From the NCBI RefSeq assembly GCF_002807685.1, contig NZ_PEAX01000007.1, forward strand, positions 88,733-152,732: 64,000 nt of DNA, given 5' to 3'. Position 1 is the stretch's first letter. The number at the start of each line of letters is the position of its first letter. Under the pieces are notes generated by a model. That model saw only the letters and a list, made by a program, of their open reading frames with translations. It had not been told where the DNA came from and did not search any database. Position numbers and translations under genes: made by a program. Shown piece by piece: positions 42,931 to 52,185 of this stretch. This stretch comes from Neoalteromonas flava. Its GTDB lineage: Bacteria > Pseudomonadota > Gammaproteobacteria > Enterobacterales > Alteromonadaceae.

Positions 42931-45900
42931 TTAAAAAGCCCGCGCTGGTTCGGCGGTCTCGGGTAACGGTTTGGCCTTTAGTGTGGGGATTGGCGCCTCG
43001 GCGAGTTTGGCCTGCAAATACTGAATTGCCGCTTCTAGCTGTGCATCCTTTCCGTTAAACGTAGCATGCGGATAATTGATCACCTCAATATCAGGCTTGA
43101 CCCCAGAGCCTTCGACAATCCATTCGCCCTGTAGAGAGAAAACAGGATATTCCGCGACTCTGGCGATGCCGTTATCAACTAAGCGATTACGCCCTGACAA
43201 CCATACGCCAGCACCTGCTGTTTGCTTTCCAATAACTGGCCCTAGCTCGAGAGCCTTGACGCCCGCAGTAAACGTTTCTCCGTCTGAATAGGTAAACTCA
43301 TCAGCGAGCACCACTAAATGACCACGAAAGTTTTGCTGCATATTGGTTGATTGCTCACCATTGGCAGTTTCCCAGAACATCCATGTGCGTTTGAGTAATT
43401 TCTCTAAGATCCAGGCATCAACGTTTCCGCCGCGGTTGCGTCGTACGTCAATGATTAATCCTGGTTTTTCATATTGCGCATAAAACTCACGTGCAAATGA
43501 GGCGATATCATTGCCTCCCATGGCATAGAGGTGCAAGTAGCCTATAGAGGGGTCGCTTTGCGTTACTGCAGTCGCATTGCCTATGACCCAATCTTGGTAA
43601 CGGAGGCGGAAGTCCTGACTAGCGGTAACTGGCTTGACGATTTGGTTAATCGGCTCTTTACCGCGTAGCAAAGACAATCGGACTTGTTTTCCAGCCTGAT
43701 TGCGTAGCGCCGAAAGCAGTTCTGCCTGAGTCACAACAGGAATACTATTTATATGCGTTACGACATCTCCGACCCGGACGTCAACGCCGGGCTTATTCAG
43801 CGGTGCAGCTTGCGCCGGTACTTCAGGATCATGCCGATAAATATGACTGATTTTTAAGCCACTGGCTGCTTGTTCAAAAACCGCACCCAGCGCCCCAGCA
43901 TTTGGCGTATTAGGATCTCGCGCTAAATCTCCACCACGTACCTGAGAGTGTAACGCGTTAAGCTCGGCCATCATTTGCGCAAACACATCGTTGAGTTCGT
44001 GGCGGTCTGAAACTTTTTGCAGTAGCGGTAAGTATTTTTCGCGCGTTGCTTGCCAATCCAAGCCGCGCATATTTGCATCAAAAAGTGAATCGCGGTGCAT
44101 TAGCCAAGCATCGTTAAACATCTGTAGCCACTCTTGCTGCGGCTTGATGAGTAATTGCCACTGTTTAGCTTGTACTTTTGTTGTTTTTGTATCTTTTGGA
44201 AAACTATCTCCAGCATCTACAATAAACTGGTTCGCGTTATTGGCACCTGATTTTCGCACTAACATGGTTTTGCCATCGAGACTTAATTGATAATCCGCTA
44301 CAGTCTCGGTAACCGTTTTGGCCTCAGCAGAAGGCTTCAATGCCAGTGCTTTGAGGGTGGGCTCAGAGCGCGGATCCGCGCTGCGTTCTAGCCAAAACAA
44401 GTAATCTTTATTTGCGCTAAGTTTTGAATAGTTGCCAGCATTAATCGGAACTTGCCAAAGACGACTTTGTAGACCCTCCCATTTGATAGATGCTTTCGGG
44501 GGCGATACTTCAACGTTATCTTGGTCGGTTGTCGTCGTTGTTGATTGTTGCGCAAGTTCATTGGGTGGGGTAAAAACAAAGTCACTATCTCCCAATAAGT
44601 CTAGAGCAAATATTTGCGTCCGACGGTTGAAAACAGGGCCCATGTTGCGATCGCCCCATGGAGCGGTGGGTGTTGCAACAAACTCTCTATTCGATAGGAA
44701 ATACAGCCACTGGCCGTCATTACTAAATGCGGGCGCAAAAGATTCGTATTTATTGCTGGTAACGATTGCATGCTTCGACTCAGGCACGGAATATAGCAGA
44801 ATAGCGGTTCTCTCTTTGCCTTGCTGAGGAAAAGTAAAGGCTAACCGTTGACTATCTGATGACCAAGCAACAGAGGTGATTTCAGTTAAACCAGAGCCAT
44901 TCTCAGTGATCAGGCGGTTTTCCCCGTTTTCCAGATCGAGGATCCACACTCGTCCTCGCTTGTCATCATGTACGAGGTATTTGCCATCGGGAGATGGGTA
45001 AAGATTCCAACGGAACACACTTCCATCGCTGGTAAGTTGAGTAGCGTTTGGTGAGCCGTCACTGGCATAGCGCCAGATTTCCAGTTCACCGCTTTGGTCA
45101 CTCAGAGCATAAACCCACTGACCATCTGCACTAATTATCGCGTTACGCACACGAGCGTTCGGTGGTGTCGCTACTTCAATCAAGCGCTGCTCAGAAGTAT
45201 GCGCGATCGCGACACGGCCTCGCGCGGTCAAAGCAACGGCTCTGTCTTTCCCTGTGTAACGGGCTGAACTTAGGTATTTTAATGGCTCTTTGATCCAACG
45301 CTCGCGTAAATGGGGCAAATCCGAACGCAAATTAAATGTCAAAGCGGCGATTGAGTTAGTCGCTAAGTCAATAGATTTAAGGGCGGCTCCGTGTTGAAAA
45401 ATTATCTCTCCGTTGTTAAGGCTGGGGCTTTTAACGGCAAAATCTGTGAAAAAGGTGATTTGTGTTTTATTGCTGCCGTCTAGCTCCATCGACCACAGAT
45501 TATCAATACCACTGGCATTGCTGATGAAGAACAAGCGATTGGCAGCGATCATGGGGTTGCGTACAGAAGCATCATGCCCGCTGGTGAGTAATTCAGCCTC
45601 ACTATTGCCAGTCAACCTGAAACGCCATATTTCGCCCCGTGCTCCACCGTTATATTGGTTGGCATTGTCGCCTGACAACTGTAAGCCAAACTGGGTAAAG
45701 TATATGTAATTGCCGCCAGCATCTATTTGACCTTCTACTGCGTCAGCCAAAGGAATGGTTGTGGTTTGCAAACGGTTTGGATTAACCGTTTTTAAAACCC
45801 AGCTATTGGTAGGACCAACGCGACTATCAGTCGAATAAACTATGCCAGAGGTAGCGTGCCACTGATGTAATCTGACGCGGCTATTTTCATAGGTGACTCG

Positions 45901-46191
45901 CTGTGCGAGGCCACCAGTAATTGGGATCACATAAACTTCACTCACACCGTCATAATTAGCCACAAATGCAAGCTGCTGGCCGTCGGGTGAAAACACCGAA
46001 CTGTGTTCTTCTGTCGCATGTGAGGTTAAGCGAGTCGCATCCCCTCCACTTAACGGGGCAATCCATAAATCGCCTTCAGCGGTGAATGCAAGGTGCTGCT
46101 GATGCGCAGCTGGGAAGCGAAAATATCCAACAGAAGCACTGGCAAGGGCAGGAATTAATAGGGTAAAGGTAACAAGTAGTTTCCATTTCAT
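42931..46191 (-). CDS. Tricorn-type S41 family protease
   Basis: A 1086-residue protease. A signal peptide (MKWKLLVTFTLLIPALASA) is followed by two beta-propellers made of TolB/PD40 repeats (about residues 20-300 and 315-640; for example EHSSVFSPDGQQLAFVANYD), a helical C1 domain, a PDZ domain (about 760-855; PGVDVRVGDVVTHINSIPV) and the S41 peptidase domain (about 860-1050). YSDGETFTAGVKALELGPV carries the catalytic Ser. Tricorn-like enzymes trim peptides; this one is exported to the periplasm. It is monocistronic, with a hairpin at its 3' end. Confidence 0.93.
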   Translation of the reverse strand: MKWKLLVTFTLLIPALASASVGYFRFPAAHQQHLAFTAEGDLWIAPLSGGDATRLTSHATEEHSSVFSPDGQQLAFVANYDGVSEVYVIPITGGLAQRVTYENSRVRLHQWHATSGIVYSTDSRVGPTNSWVLKTVNPNRLQTTTIPLADAVEGQIDAGGNYIYFTQFGLQLSGDNANQYNGGARGEIWRFRLTGNSEAELLTSGHDASVRNPMIAANRLFFISNASGIDNLWSMELDGSNKTQITFFTDFAVKSPSLNNGEIIFQHGAALKSIDLATNSIAALTFNLRSDLPHLRERWIKEPLKYLSSARYTGKDRAVALTARGRVAIAHTSEQRLIEVATPPNARVRNAIISADGQWVYALSDQSGELEIWRYASDGSPNATQLTSDGSVFRWNLYPSPDGKYLVHDDKRGRVWILDLENGENRLITENGSGLTEITSVAWSSDSQRLAFTFPQQGKERTAILLYSVPESKHAIVTSNKYESFAPAFSNDGQWLYFLSNREFVATPTAPWGDRNMGPVFNRRTQIFALDLLGDSDFVFTPPNELAQQSTTTTTDQDNVEVSPPKASIKWEGLQSRLWQVPINAGNYSKLSANKDYLFWLERSADPRSEPTLKALALKPSAEAKTVTETVADYQLSLDGKTMLVRKSGANNANQFIVDAGDSFPKDTKTTKVQAKQWQLLIKPQQEWLQMFNDAWLMHRDSLFDANMRGLDWQATREKYLPLLQKVSDRHELNDVFAQMMAELNALHSQVRGGDLARDPNTPNAGALGAVFEQAASGLKISHIYRHDPEVPAQAAPLNKPGVDVRVGDVVTHINSIPVVTQAELLSALRNQAGKQVRLSLLRGKEPINQIVKPVTASQDFRLRYQDWVIGNATAVTQSDPSIGYLHLYAMGGNDIASFAREFYAQYEKPGLIIDVRRNRGGNVDAWILEKLLKRTWMFWETANGEQSTNMQQNFRGHLVVLADEFTYSDGETFTAGVKALELGPVIGKQTAGAGVWLSGRNRLVDNGIARVAEYPVFSLQGEWIVEGSGVKPDIEVINYPHATFNGKDAQLEAAIQYLQAKLAEAPIPTLKAKPLPETAEPARAF

Positions 46192-46207
46192 GGCTATTCT
46201 CTGTACG

Positions 46208-47176
46208 TTAATTTACGTTAACATTTTGCGGGTCAGTGCGTAATTTTACCGATGCAAGCTTAAATGCCGTGCCGAGTTCGGCTTGTTCCAGAAAGAAATC
46301 TATCCGGTTGATAGCTCCAATATTGAGCAACCGATGTTTCGGGCCTGATTGGATATCGGCAATTGGGATCTCCAATGTTGAGCGGCCTGGAGGCAGCGAC
46401 CAATGTCCGTTGTAGCGCTCATCATAATGATGCACGCCTACGTCGTGCTGACGATCGGTAATTTTCACTGTCAGCGAAATATTTGCAGAATTAGGGTTGT
46501 CGACCTCAACAACCAATCCAGAATATTCATTCCAATTTGCCGGAAAGTCTGTAAATGCGACGCCTGCATAACTCCTATCTTCATTTACGGTAACAATTAG
46601 CTCACCTTGATGTATATGTTTGGCTGTTGCGAATGTTCGCCAGTTAGCTTGTTCAAATGCATAGTCAAATTCAGCGAGAACAGGCGCATTTAGACTAAAG
46701 TACACCTGCCCTACAGCCAACTTTATAAAGGTGGCACGGTCGATAAGAAATATTACTGAGAGACAAACAAGAGCCAAATTGGCGATTGTTTTTTTATGTT
46801 TTTCGACAACATAGAGGCGGGCTCGTAACGCAATTCCTAACCCTAGCCCGATAAAGTTACGATAGATGTCTATCCATTGAAACGCTCTACCTACAGCTTC
46901 TTGGATGCCTTCTATCAGTAGGCTGCCTACCAGAGTAGCAACGACCAGAATGGCTATTCTGGTTCGGATCCGCGCATGGAAAAGAGGCAAGAGTGCCCAG
47001 CCAACCACAAAAAATACGCCAATATGAGCCCCGTTATGCAAGGCATTAATAAATGGTGAGCCATAGCTTTCGAGATGAATAAAAAATAACGGTGAAAAAC
47101 ACAGTGCCAGCACCGCATAGCGAAACAACAAGGTTTGCCTGCGGGATCTAAATGCAAACCATGGGGCTTTGCTCAT
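46208..47176 (-). CDS. VanZ-like membrane protein with C-terminal extracytoplasmic domain
   Basis: A 322-residue protein. Residues 1-165 hold about five membrane segments with the VanZ-like arrangement (NGAHIGVFFVVGWALLP near 47 and the acidic IEGIQEAVGRAFQWIDIYRNFIG motif split as IEGIQEAVGR and WIDIYRNFIG). Residues 170-322 form a soluble beta-rich domain (WRTFATAKHIHQGELIV, SGLVVEVDNPNSANISLTVK) that looks like a carbohydrate-binding-like jelly roll. VanZ proteins are linked to teicoplanin resistance in Firmicutes but their job in Gram-negatives is unknown. Its start overlaps the end of the next upstream gene (ATGA-type, 4 bases). Confidence 0.8.
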   Translation of the reverse strand: MSKAPWFAFRSRRQTLLFRYAVLALCFSPLFFIHLESYGSPFINALHNGAHIGVFFVVGWALLPLFHARIRTRIAILVVATLVGSLLIEGIQEAVGRAFQWIDIYRNFIGLGLGIALRARLYVVEKHKKTIANLALVCLSVIFLIDRATFIKLAVGQVYFSLNAPVLAEFDYAFEQANWRTFATAKHIHQGELIVTVNEDRSYAGVAFTDFPANWNEYSGLVVEVDNPNSANISLTVKITDRQHDVGVHHYDERYNGHWSLPPGRSTLEIPIADIQSGPKHRLLNIGAINRIDFFLEQAELGTAFKLASVKLRTDPQNVNVN

Positions 47177-47625
47177 TCGGTCTTTTCTTTGCGTCGAGCT
47201 TGAATATGCTCAAGAGTAGACAATAGGAAGTACTTAGCATCTGAGATTGTCTTAAACGACAGTGACTGAATCGGAGATTCAACTCCACAAGCTTTGCGCG
47301 CTTTGTCAACTTGCGCCAATCCAACCACAGAGGGCATGCAGTAGGCCTCAACAATACAGCCATTTTCCATACACAATCGATAAGTTTGGGCGTAGCTCTC
47401 TTCAACTTCTGGCAATGCAGCGGCGTAGTCCTCAGATGAACTTAAGTAGCACCACCCATTTTCTGGCAACTGTGGAATAGCATCTAGCACAGCTTGATGG
47501 AAAACTTGGGCAATTTTGGGGGTACAGGCCCCTTTAAATTCTGCAATAAAAATCGGCCCCTCTAGAGTAACCCTGAGAGACCCATTGCGTTGTTTAATTT
47601 CAGCGATAACAGTGCGTGTAGGCAT
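47173..47625 (-). CDS. Uncharacterised small protein upstream of the VanZ-like gene
   Basis: I do not recognise a family. The 150-residue soluble protein begins with alternating beta-strands (SLRVTLEGPIFIAEFKGACT) and has helices after that; this order resembles a STAS-like fold, which is only a suggestion. Four Cys are spread over the chain. It is translationally coupled to the VanZ-like gene (4-base overlap), so the two should act together. Confidence 0.7.
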   Translation of the reverse strand: MPTRTVIAEIKQRNGSLRVTLEGPIFIAEFKGACTPKIAQVFHQAVLDAIPQLPENGWCYLSSSEDYAAALPEVEESYAQTYRLCMENGCIVEAYCMPSVVGLAQVDKARKACGVESPIQSLSFKTISDAKYFLLSTLEHIQARRKEKTE

Positions 47626-47880
47626 GTATCAGATAATCACATAAAAACAAAAAATATCAAGTCACCTAATTGCTTGTTGCGTTTAACCGGAAAGCCCAGT
47701 CGTTAAGTAGGATATTTATTGTGCTTGCTGTTATCCCGATCAGTATTAGGCCAACAATAGCAAGGTTGTTGTTCGTTAGGTAAAGGGTTTTCCAGATATA
47801 AAAAGCCCCGAACAATTGTTCAGGGCTTTTACTGCAAAAACTAACAGATGGGTTTAATAACCCGCACTATTTCGCGCGGT
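47626..47880. other. Intergenic region between the GH16 gene and the small protein gene
   Basis: A 255-base A/T-rich gap between two reverse-strand genes. It contains the GH16 terminator (47801-47830) and should hold the promoter of the small-protein/VanZ pair. I see no gene or other repeat in it. Confidence 0.4.
47801..47830. terminator. Rho-independent terminator, likely of the GH16 gene
   Basis: AAAAGCCC (47801-47808) pairs with GGGCTTTT (47823-47830) with an inner GAACAA/TTGTTC; only the C/A pair between the two stem parts is mismatched. The A/T ends give a T-run in both directions. It lies 50 bases after the GH16 stop on that strand. Confidence 0.82.
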
Positions 47881-49380
47881 TTATTGTTTCTCCATTTCGA
47901 AGCGCCACCACACACCTGGGCCGGCTTCAATATCAACCGTCATGCGCGTGTTATTCTCAGTTAACTCGACCATATAAGTCGTTGAACCTGTGACGGTACC
48001 GCCATTACCAAGCTCTCCATTGTTAACCGCTTTAGGAATGCCAAGGTAGCCACCGACACCGTTGATGGTCAACGTGCCAGCATCCGTGTCCAGATCCCAA
48101 GTGTATTCACCGCTGCCATCGTGTGGGGCTACCGGCGTGCCACATTCTTCGCCGGCAACACCCTGCCAAGCTTCTAACCAAGTGTCATCGCCCAACTGAT
48201 TATCGAACGTGCCATCTTCCATAAAGACATAATCGTCATCATAGAAGCAGGCTCGAGTCGTAACGCCGGCGTCGTCAATCGCCCACCAGCTGATATCACC
48301 CATTGCTGGACCTACACCGAGCGAGTTAGCTTCTGGAGCTACGCGCCAAGTGCCTACTACCGGGCTAGTTTCCACTGGTGCAGGCTGCTCGGTTTTAACC
48401 ATACGATAGCGCCACCAAACGTCTGGACCAGCTTCAATGTCCAAGATAACAGTGTTGTCATTTTCCCACGTTACTAGGTAGCTTACATTGGGTGGAACCG
48501 CTACGTTAGGTAGTTCACCGGCATTAACCGCTTTAGGAATACCCATATAGCCACCAAGACCGTCGATCAACAATGTACCAGTATCTTCAGTGTCTTCGGT
48601 GTATGTCCAAGTATAATCAGCGCCGCCGTCATGCGGAGCAACTGGCGCGCCACATTCTTCGCCAGCAACACCTTGCCAAGCCTCTAACCAAGTATCATCG
48701 CCAAGTACGTTGTCGAAAGTGCCATCACGGTCGAATACGTAGTCGTCGTCGAAGAAGCAAGAACGCGTAGTCACGCCAGCATCATCAATGGCCCACCAAG
48801 AGATGTCACCACGAGCAGGACCAACGCCAAGGGCGCCAGCGGCTGGTTCAACCTGCCACGTACCAGCAAAAGTGCGCTCTGGTGCAGGACCCGGTTCGCC
48901 GAAGCTTTCCAGTTTCTGCATGACAAATTGCCACCAAATACCAGCACCTGATTCAATCGTAACAATCATGCGATCATTACCGACTTCTTCGATGTTATAA
49001 GTTACATTTGGCGGTGTTGGAACCGCAGGCAGTTCACCAGCATTGACAGCCTTAGGAATACCGACATATGAACCGAAACCGTCGATGGTCAATGTGCCAG
49101 CGTCTGCATCGTATACCCAAGTGCCTGGAGCCATGCCGTCATGCGGGGAAACTGGCGCACCACACGCTTCAGGATTACCACTTTGCCACTCTTCCAGCCA
49201 GGTATCGTCACCTAGGATATTTTCGAACGAGCCGTCTTCATTGAACACGTAAGTATCGTCGTAGAAGCAAGAGCGGTCAGCAACGCCACCATCATCAATT
49301 GCCCACCAAGAGATATCACCAGGTACCGGACCTACACCTAAAGAGCCAGCCTCAGGAGCCACTGCCCAAATACCTTCCAT
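47881..49380 (-). repeat. Three tandem 510-bp in-gene repeats (170-residue modules)
   Basis: Equivalent codons of the three modules lie exactly 510 bases apart (49374, 48864, 48354). The last copy is 157 residues and ends the protein. Modules 2 and 3 are most alike (shared DAGVTTR, AWQGVAGEECG), module 1 the most divergent, which suggests stepwise duplication. Confidence 0.9.
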
Positions 49381-50991
49381 TGCGAATGGACCTTCAATCG
49401 GTGGTGCTGGTGGTACTGGAGCAGAGATACCGCAACCGCCTGGGCTACCGCACGACAAAGTAATATTATCAATTAATACATCGGCTGCGCCGGTAGGTTC
49501 AAACACAAACATGCTTTGAATGCTGCTGGTATCCAATGGCATGAAGCCGTCACCGCGGAATGCAAGTAAGTCATTAACTTTAACGCTCACCGTGGTCCAT
49601 GAATCACGCGCAAAGCTGTTAGCATCTAATGCCACTTGACCTAACGCGGGATATCCACTGTCCATCTTCACGAAGAAGGTGCTATCGGCTTCAGCGCTTC
49701 TGACATAAATGTCAAAGCGTAATTCACCTGCATGCAGTTCCCAGAAGTTAGGGTTATTACCCATACCAAAGAGTTCAATTGGCTCGACCGTTGGGTTGAT
49801 TGAAATGTTACCGCTATTGGATGTGATAACTTCAATTACCGTACCGCGATCACCTGCTTCTACTTCAGCAAATGCAAGCGCGCCGTCGTTGTTCCAGAAT
49901 GAATTTAACGCCAATGGACGGTCATAGGTCTCACCCGCAATAGTCCAGCTGTACGTCGCCGGCTCGTCAATATAAATATCGAACGATGCCGTTTCTGGGC
50001 GTAGTGGGTCTGGAGTCTCTAAGTCAGGATTAACGTTAGAGTTACAGCCCTTGCCGTCTGCTGTGTTGTAGCTACACCGATAAACACGGACGTAGTCAAC
50101 TTCCATTTCACCAGGCAATGCTGCGTCATCAACGAGGTTACCCGTTAAGTTGCCGCCTACAGCCATGTTAAGAATTAGGTGGAAGTCGGTATCAAACGGA
50201 GCACCAGCTGTTGCTAACTGATAGGTTTCAGCTGTGTCGTTGTAAAAATAAGAGTAGTAACTATCTGACGTAATCGTTTTAAAGTGAACGTCATTTACAA
50301 AGAAACGAATTTCATTCTGTTCCCATTCCACAGCATATTCATTGAATTCGGTTGGATCAATGCCAGCAGGGAAACGTTCAGAGATGTTTTGTTGCAACGG
50401 CCATGGGAAGCCATGGAATATTGTTGAGCCTAAAAACTCAGTGTCAGCAATTCCTGGATTAGCCGCTTCCATGATGTCAATTTCACCCGTAGCAGCCCAA
50501 CCATCTGAGCCATAGGGTGAGTCACTTGAAAGCATCCAAAACGCGCCCCACAGACCTTGTCCACTAGTAGTCTTGATTGAGGCTTCTACGCGACCATAGG
50601 TAAAGTCGAGTTTACCTTTTGTTGTGATCCGCGAGGAGGTGTACGGGAAACCATCCTGAACTGACTCTGCACGAGCAGTGATCTTTAAGGTACCGTCTGA
50701 AACCGTGGTATTTTGGTCAGTGTAGTACTGTTGTTCGTTGTTACCCCAACGGTCCAGTCCACGATCTGAGCCATCACCAAGGTCATAAACCCAGTTGGCG
50801 GCACTTAAGCTATCGCCATCGAATTCGTCGCTCCACACCAACTCCCACTCTTCAGCAGGGGCGGGGAAGAACGGCTCAGTTACCGGTGAGTCCTTGGTGT
50901 CACCAACTTTATCGCCCCCACAGGATGCTATCGCAAGTCCTGTAAACGCTAGCAGTAACCCGTGTTTGAGTGTTCGTCTACGGTTAATCAT
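47881..50991 (-). CDS. GH16 beta-glucanase (laminarinase-like) lipoprotein with three C-terminal repeat modules
   Basis: A 1036-residue secreted enzyme. The start at 50991 has GAGGATAAAA upstream and gives a lipoprotein signal (lipobox IASC near residue 25). The GH16 domain (about residues 48-315) shows the catalytic GEIDIMEAAN (Glu-x-Asp-x-x-Glu) near 175, plus WSDEFDGDSL and GLWGAFWML. The sequence is laminarinase-like. A beta-sandwich domain (about 325-515) resembles a carbohydrate-binding module. Then come three tandem modules with a strict 170-residue period (G-x-W start at 49374, 48864 and 48354); each carries GDISWWAIDD, CF-x-DD-x-YVF, GDDTWLE-x-W and PHDG. The enzyme should cut beta-1,3-glucan at the cell surface and feed the TonB receptor. 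Confidence 0.92.
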   Translation of the reverse strand: MINRRRTLKHGLLLAFTGLAIASCGGDKVGDTKDSPVTEPFFPAPAEEWELVWSDEFDGDSLSAANWVYDLGDGSDRGLDRWGNNEQQYYTDQNTTVSDGTLKITARAESVQDGFPYTSSRITTKGKLDFTYGRVEASIKTTSGQGLWGAFWMLSSDSPYGSDGWAATGEIDIMEAANPGIADTEFLGSTIFHGFPWPLQQNISERFPAGIDPTEFNEYAVEWEQNEIRFFVNDVHFKTITSDSYYSYFYNDTAETYQLATAGAPFDTDFHLILNMAVGGNLTGNLVDDAALPGEMEVDYVRVYRCSYNTADGKGCNSNVNPDLETPDPLRPETASFDIYIDEPATYSWTIAGETYDRPLALNSFWNNDGALAFAEVEAGDRGTVIEVITSNSGNISINPTVEPIELFGMGNNPNFWELHAGELRFDIYVRSAEADSTFFVKMDSGYPALGQVALDANSFARDSWTTVSVKVNDLLAFRGDGFMPLDTSSIQSMFVFEPTGAADVLIDNITLSCGSPGGCGISAPVPPAPPIEGPFAMEGIWAVAPEAGSLGVGPVPGDISWWAIDDGGVADRSCFYDDTYVFNEDGSFENILGDDTWLEEWQSGNPEACGAPVSPHDGMAPGTWVYDADAGTLTIDGFGSYVGIPKAVNAGELPAVPTPPNVTYNIEEVGNDRMIVTIESGAGIWWQFVMQKLESFGEPGPAPERTFAGTWQVEPAAGALGVGPARGDISWWAIDDAGVTTRSCFFDDDYVFDRDGTFDNVLGDDTWLEAWQGVAGEECGAPVAPHDGGADYTWTYTEDTEDTGTLLIDGLGGYMGIPKAVNAGELPNVAVPPNVSYLVTWENDNTVILDIEAGPDVWWRYRMVKTEQPAPVETSPVVGTWRVAPEANSLGVGPAMGDISWWAIDDAGVTTRACFYDDDYVFMEDGTFDNQLGDDTWLEAWQGVAGEECGTPVAPHDGSGEYTWDLDTDAGTLTINGVGGYLGIPKAVNNGELGNGGTVTGSTTYMVELTENNTRMTVDIEAGPGVWWRFEMEKQ

Positions 50992-51332
50992 TTTTATCCT
51001 CGTTTCCGATGTTTTTGCATGCAACAAAAGTAAAGATTTTGTTAATCATGCAATATATGAGGATGTAATTTAATTGTTAATACCCGACTTCCCTATTTGC
51101 GGTCAAAAGGGACAGCATTGGGGTGAAGCGGACTGTAGTTGGCAGATAGCAGATCCATTAGCGTTTACTTGGGTTAGGATCCGAAGCGAGTCTCGGAAAT
51201 CCTTACGTATACAAGGGTCATTTAGCGCTCTTCGTTTCTTTTTGGCAACGTCAGGTGTTGGCATAGGGCTCAACGAAAGTTCTTATTCTTGAATACGATA
51301 GCGCTGATATATTTGCGCCTCCGTGACAACAA
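50992..51332. other. Gap between DUF6445 gene and GH16 gene
   Basis: A 341-base non-coding stretch upstream of the GH16 gene. It holds the palindrome TTGCATGCAA (51015-51024), 24 bases before the GH16 start, and an imperfect hairpin at 51176-51203 (AGGAT/ATCCT plus CCGA/TCGG stems with a two-base bulge). I see no coding potential that fits the neighbours and no clear promoter. Confidence 0.4.
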
Positions 51333-52040
51333 TTACTGCGCTTTAAAATTCAAAAATATATTTGCTGTGAGCCTTCCAGTCCGGGGGTTTTCGTCGATAT
51401 CTGTGGAAGGATTAATAACACCTGAGTGCAACAGGTTACCAGGGTATATTGCTAATCGGTTTGGCATGTAGGGGATCTCGCCAATCTTATTAAATTGTTG
51501 ATTGGAGTCGTCAATATAGCGACCGGTCGGCGAGCCTTGTTGGTTGAAGTACGCACTAACAGAAGACAAGTATTGATTGACGTTTTGCTCTGTGACGCGT
51601 TCTATTTGGGTCGGTTTGTGTTGGAACAGCGCTGTGCCCCCATGGGGGTTGGGGTTTAAATAGTGCAGCAATGCAAAGCGATACTGATCAGTTCCGTCAA
51701 AATGCGGGATCTGTTGCTCTTTAGTCAAATTTTCTGGTTCACAGGTAACTAGCGAAAAAAAACTGTCAAAAAATTCCACGCTGTAGTTTGCAGGGATAAC
51801 ATAGATTTTTCGTAGTACTGGAATGAGTGCTTGAGCGACATGTAAAACGTATTCGTCGGGTAGCTTGGCGCGTATTCCTGGATAATAGGTTGAAGCGTTA
51901 TCGAAGTGCATTGAATTACAGGTCTCAATCAGCGAACTCGCTTGATTTTCGAGGAAATTATCGAGAATAAAAACCGGGGTTTTTTGCTCTCCAACCTGAC
52001 TTAGATAAGGGGTCGCCCCTCGATTGATTGGGTATTGCAT
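51333..52040 (-). CDS. DUF6445 family protein
   Basis: A 235-residue protein. The order HFDGTDQYRFALLHYLN (about residues 114-130), GGTALFQHK near 134 and NLLHSGVINP near 203 recalls a 2-oxoglutarate/iron dioxygenase-like core (H-x-D, then a late His), and the protein matches what is called DUF6445. I recall such proteins beside tryptophan-halogenase and TonB-receptor genes in alphaproteobacteria and Alteromonadales; that is the case here too. Activity is unknown. It diverges from the SGNH/TPR gene and lies upstream of the GH16 gene on the same strand. Confidence 0.75.
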   Translation of the reverse strand: MQYPINRGATPYLSQVGEQKTPVFILDNFLENQASSLIETCNSMHFDNASTYYPGIRAKLPDEYVLHVAQALIPVLRKIYVIPANYSVEFFDSFFSLVTCEPENLTKEQQIPHFDGTDQYRFALLHYLNPNPHGGTALFQHKPTQIERVTEQNVNQYLSSVSAYFNQQGSPTGRYIDDSNQQFNKIGEIPYMPNRLAIYPGNLLHSGVINPSTDIDENPRTGRLTANIFLNFKAQ

Positions 52041-52185
52041 AATCGGTAAAAGACTCTGACAAAGGGAAGCTATTGACTCTTAGTTAGACCATAGACTAAG
52101 TTAATGAGCGCTTGAAATGAAGTACATCAGACCAATTAGATAGTCTCAAATACTCGCCAAAACACCTAATAAGGGAATCTATAAC

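Noticed and set aside
46208..47176. Glycopeptide resistance determinant because of VanZ
   Set aside because: Only the VanZ-like membrane part is present, without vanHAX; in a Gram-negative this does not imply resistance.
47881..49380. The 510-bp periodic sequence as a CRISPR or mobile repeat
   Set aside because: The repeats are in frame inside one gene, have divergent third positions and encode homologous modules.
51074..51292. A 72-codon forward reading frame in the GH16/DUF6445 gap
   Set aside because: No ribosome-binding site and residue composition unlike the neighbouring genes; best treated as non-coding.
52079..52100. CTTAGT/ACTAAG inverted repeat upstream of the SGNH/TPR gene as an operator
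   Set aside because: Only 6-bp arms with a 10-base spacer in an A/T-rich stretch; expected by chance and not shared with the receptor leader in a convincing way.
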